Source of the DNA: Nitrosopumilus sp. K4
Lineage (GTDB): Archaea; Thermoproteota; Nitrososphaeria; Nitrososphaerales; Nitrosopumilaceae
Assembly: GCF_018128925.1 (NCBI RefSeq)
Contig: NZ_CP067007.1
Coordinates: 1,156,164 to 1,220,163, forward strand
Reading direction: 5' to 3'
Length of the DNA: 64,000 nt
In this document: piece by piece, positions 63,665-64,000 of the stretch
Layout of the letters: each line of letters opens with the position of its first letter
Numbering within the stretch: position 1 is the first letter of the stretch
The notes under the pieces: generated by a model
What the model saw: only the letters and a program-made list of their open reading frames with translations
What the model was told of the DNA's origin: nothing
The model's database searches: none
Translations under genes and position numbers: made by a program

Positions 63665-64000
63665 CTAATTCAATTCAATTGCCATCAAATATGCATCCTC
63701 ACCATCACGATAATATGCATTAAGTTGTTGTCTAATCACAAATCCAAGTTTTTCATACAATCTAACAGCATCAGTATTTGAGCATCGAACTTCCAAGTAA
63801 AACTCATCACATTTTTTTATTTTTACACCATTTATTGATTCTTCAACAAGTGCTTTACCAATTCCTTTTTTTCTATATTCATCAAGAACTGCAACTGAAA
63901 CTACGTGTCCTTTTTTTACAAACCCTAATTTTTTAAAGTTTGAAAAACCATATTCAGTTTTACACATAATATATCCAACATGCTTTCCATTAATCTCTGC
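63665..64000 (-). CDS. RimI-type N-acetyltransferase, 3' part only
   Basis: A GNAT enzyme running off the right edge; at least 111 residues are visible. AEINGKHVGYIMCK opens the visible frame, in phase with the Met at 63967 but clearly continuing the family upstream, so that Met is internal. The acetyl-CoA motif VSVAVLDEYRKKGIGKALVEE and the C-terminal SNTDAVRLYEKLGFVIRQQL with YYRDGEDAYLM fit RimI/Ard1, which acetylate protein N-termini. Confidence 0.92.
   Translation of the reverse strand, partial: AEINGKHVGYIMCKTEYGFSNFKKLGFVKKGHVVSVAVLDEYRKKGIGKALVEESINGVKIKKCDEFYLEVRCSNTDAVRLYEKLGFVIRQQLNAYYRDGEDAYLMAIELN

Noticed and set aside
63665-63967. Start of the acetyltransferase at the Met at 63967
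   Set aside because: The frame continues upstream to the window end with RimI-like residues, so this Met is internal.

Overview
The window is about 64 kb of AT-rich archaeal chromosome, most consistent with a marine ammonia-oxidising thaumarchaeon (Nitrosopumilus-like, phylum Nitrososphaerota). The support is: a single unsplit RNA polymerase A gene beside rpoB and rpoH; archaeal RpoN, Lsm, ABCE1, Trm5 and UPF0147; several secreted proteins ending in the thaumarchaeal PEFG C-terminal anchor; an S-layer-like protein; a GDGT-type lipid precursor pathway; and a 5S rRNA gene standing apart from any 16S/23S genes. No amo genes, insertion sequences, CRISPR arrays or phage genes are visible. The window is gene-dense, with no gap above about 300 bases once the small genes are counted. 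Many genes have TATA-like boxes 25-35 bases before the start codon, so leaderless transcripts are likely, and TTG/GTG starts are common.

Layout. 1-631: 5' part of a secreted S-layer-like protein. 680-8321 (minus): rpoH-rpoB-rpoA-Lsm. 8502-12614: four PEFG-anchored surface proteins with two small Cys-rich proteins between them. 12611-17610: cysteine desulfurase, larE and larC, divergent from malate dehydrogenase and larB; this is a nickel-pincer cofactor module without a visible larA. 17690-19267: B12-binding radical SAM protein, a candidate GDGT ring synthase. 19652-24163 (minus): a membrane microprotein, a CFI-box surface protein and a large S-layer-like protein. 24218-27812: metal handling, with a CDF exporter, a ZIP transporter and a two-domain multicopper oxidase whose promoter carries a perfect palindrome. 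28439-34840: small regulators, ribosomal proteins S13 and S4, GlmS, CobT-like protein, MBL hydrolase and NnrE.

34901-44531 is a long plus-strand housekeeping and isoprenoid block: translin-like protein, tRNA-Leu (minus), rpoN, enolase, S2, MEMO, mevalonate kinase, isopentenyl phosphate kinase, IDI-like Nudix protein, prenyl synthase, GluRS and FAH-family hydrolase. It supplies C5 units and GGPP for archaeal lipids. 44528-51346 is more accessory: acetyltransferase, Rieske protein, UPF0147, methyltransferase, K+ channel, CBS protein, coiled-coil secreted protein and a tandem FilR1-like regulator pair. 51528-54646: tRNA-His, a 26-residue membrane microprotein, a CorA transporter, an unknown membrane protein, a TGRGTG-repeat protein and UspA. 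54653-57953 (minus): non-oxidative pentose phosphate operon with a transketolase N-half fused to ribulose-phosphate 3-epimerase. 58043-64000: DCC protein, small RHH-like protein, leucyl aminopeptidase, a mini zinc finger, 5S rRNA, ABCE1, Trm5 and a RimI-type acetyltransferase running off the edge.

Main items to follow up: the larC/larE/desulfurase//mdh/larB neighbourhood with a three-Cys LarE; the transketolase-epimerase fusion; an IDI-like enzyme lacking its catalytic cysteine; the palindromic operator of the oxidase/ZIP operon and its echo at corA; near-identical 3' ends and promoters in the PEFG array; an HTH-less FilR1 paralogue coupled to its HTH partner; and a set of unannotated microproteins.
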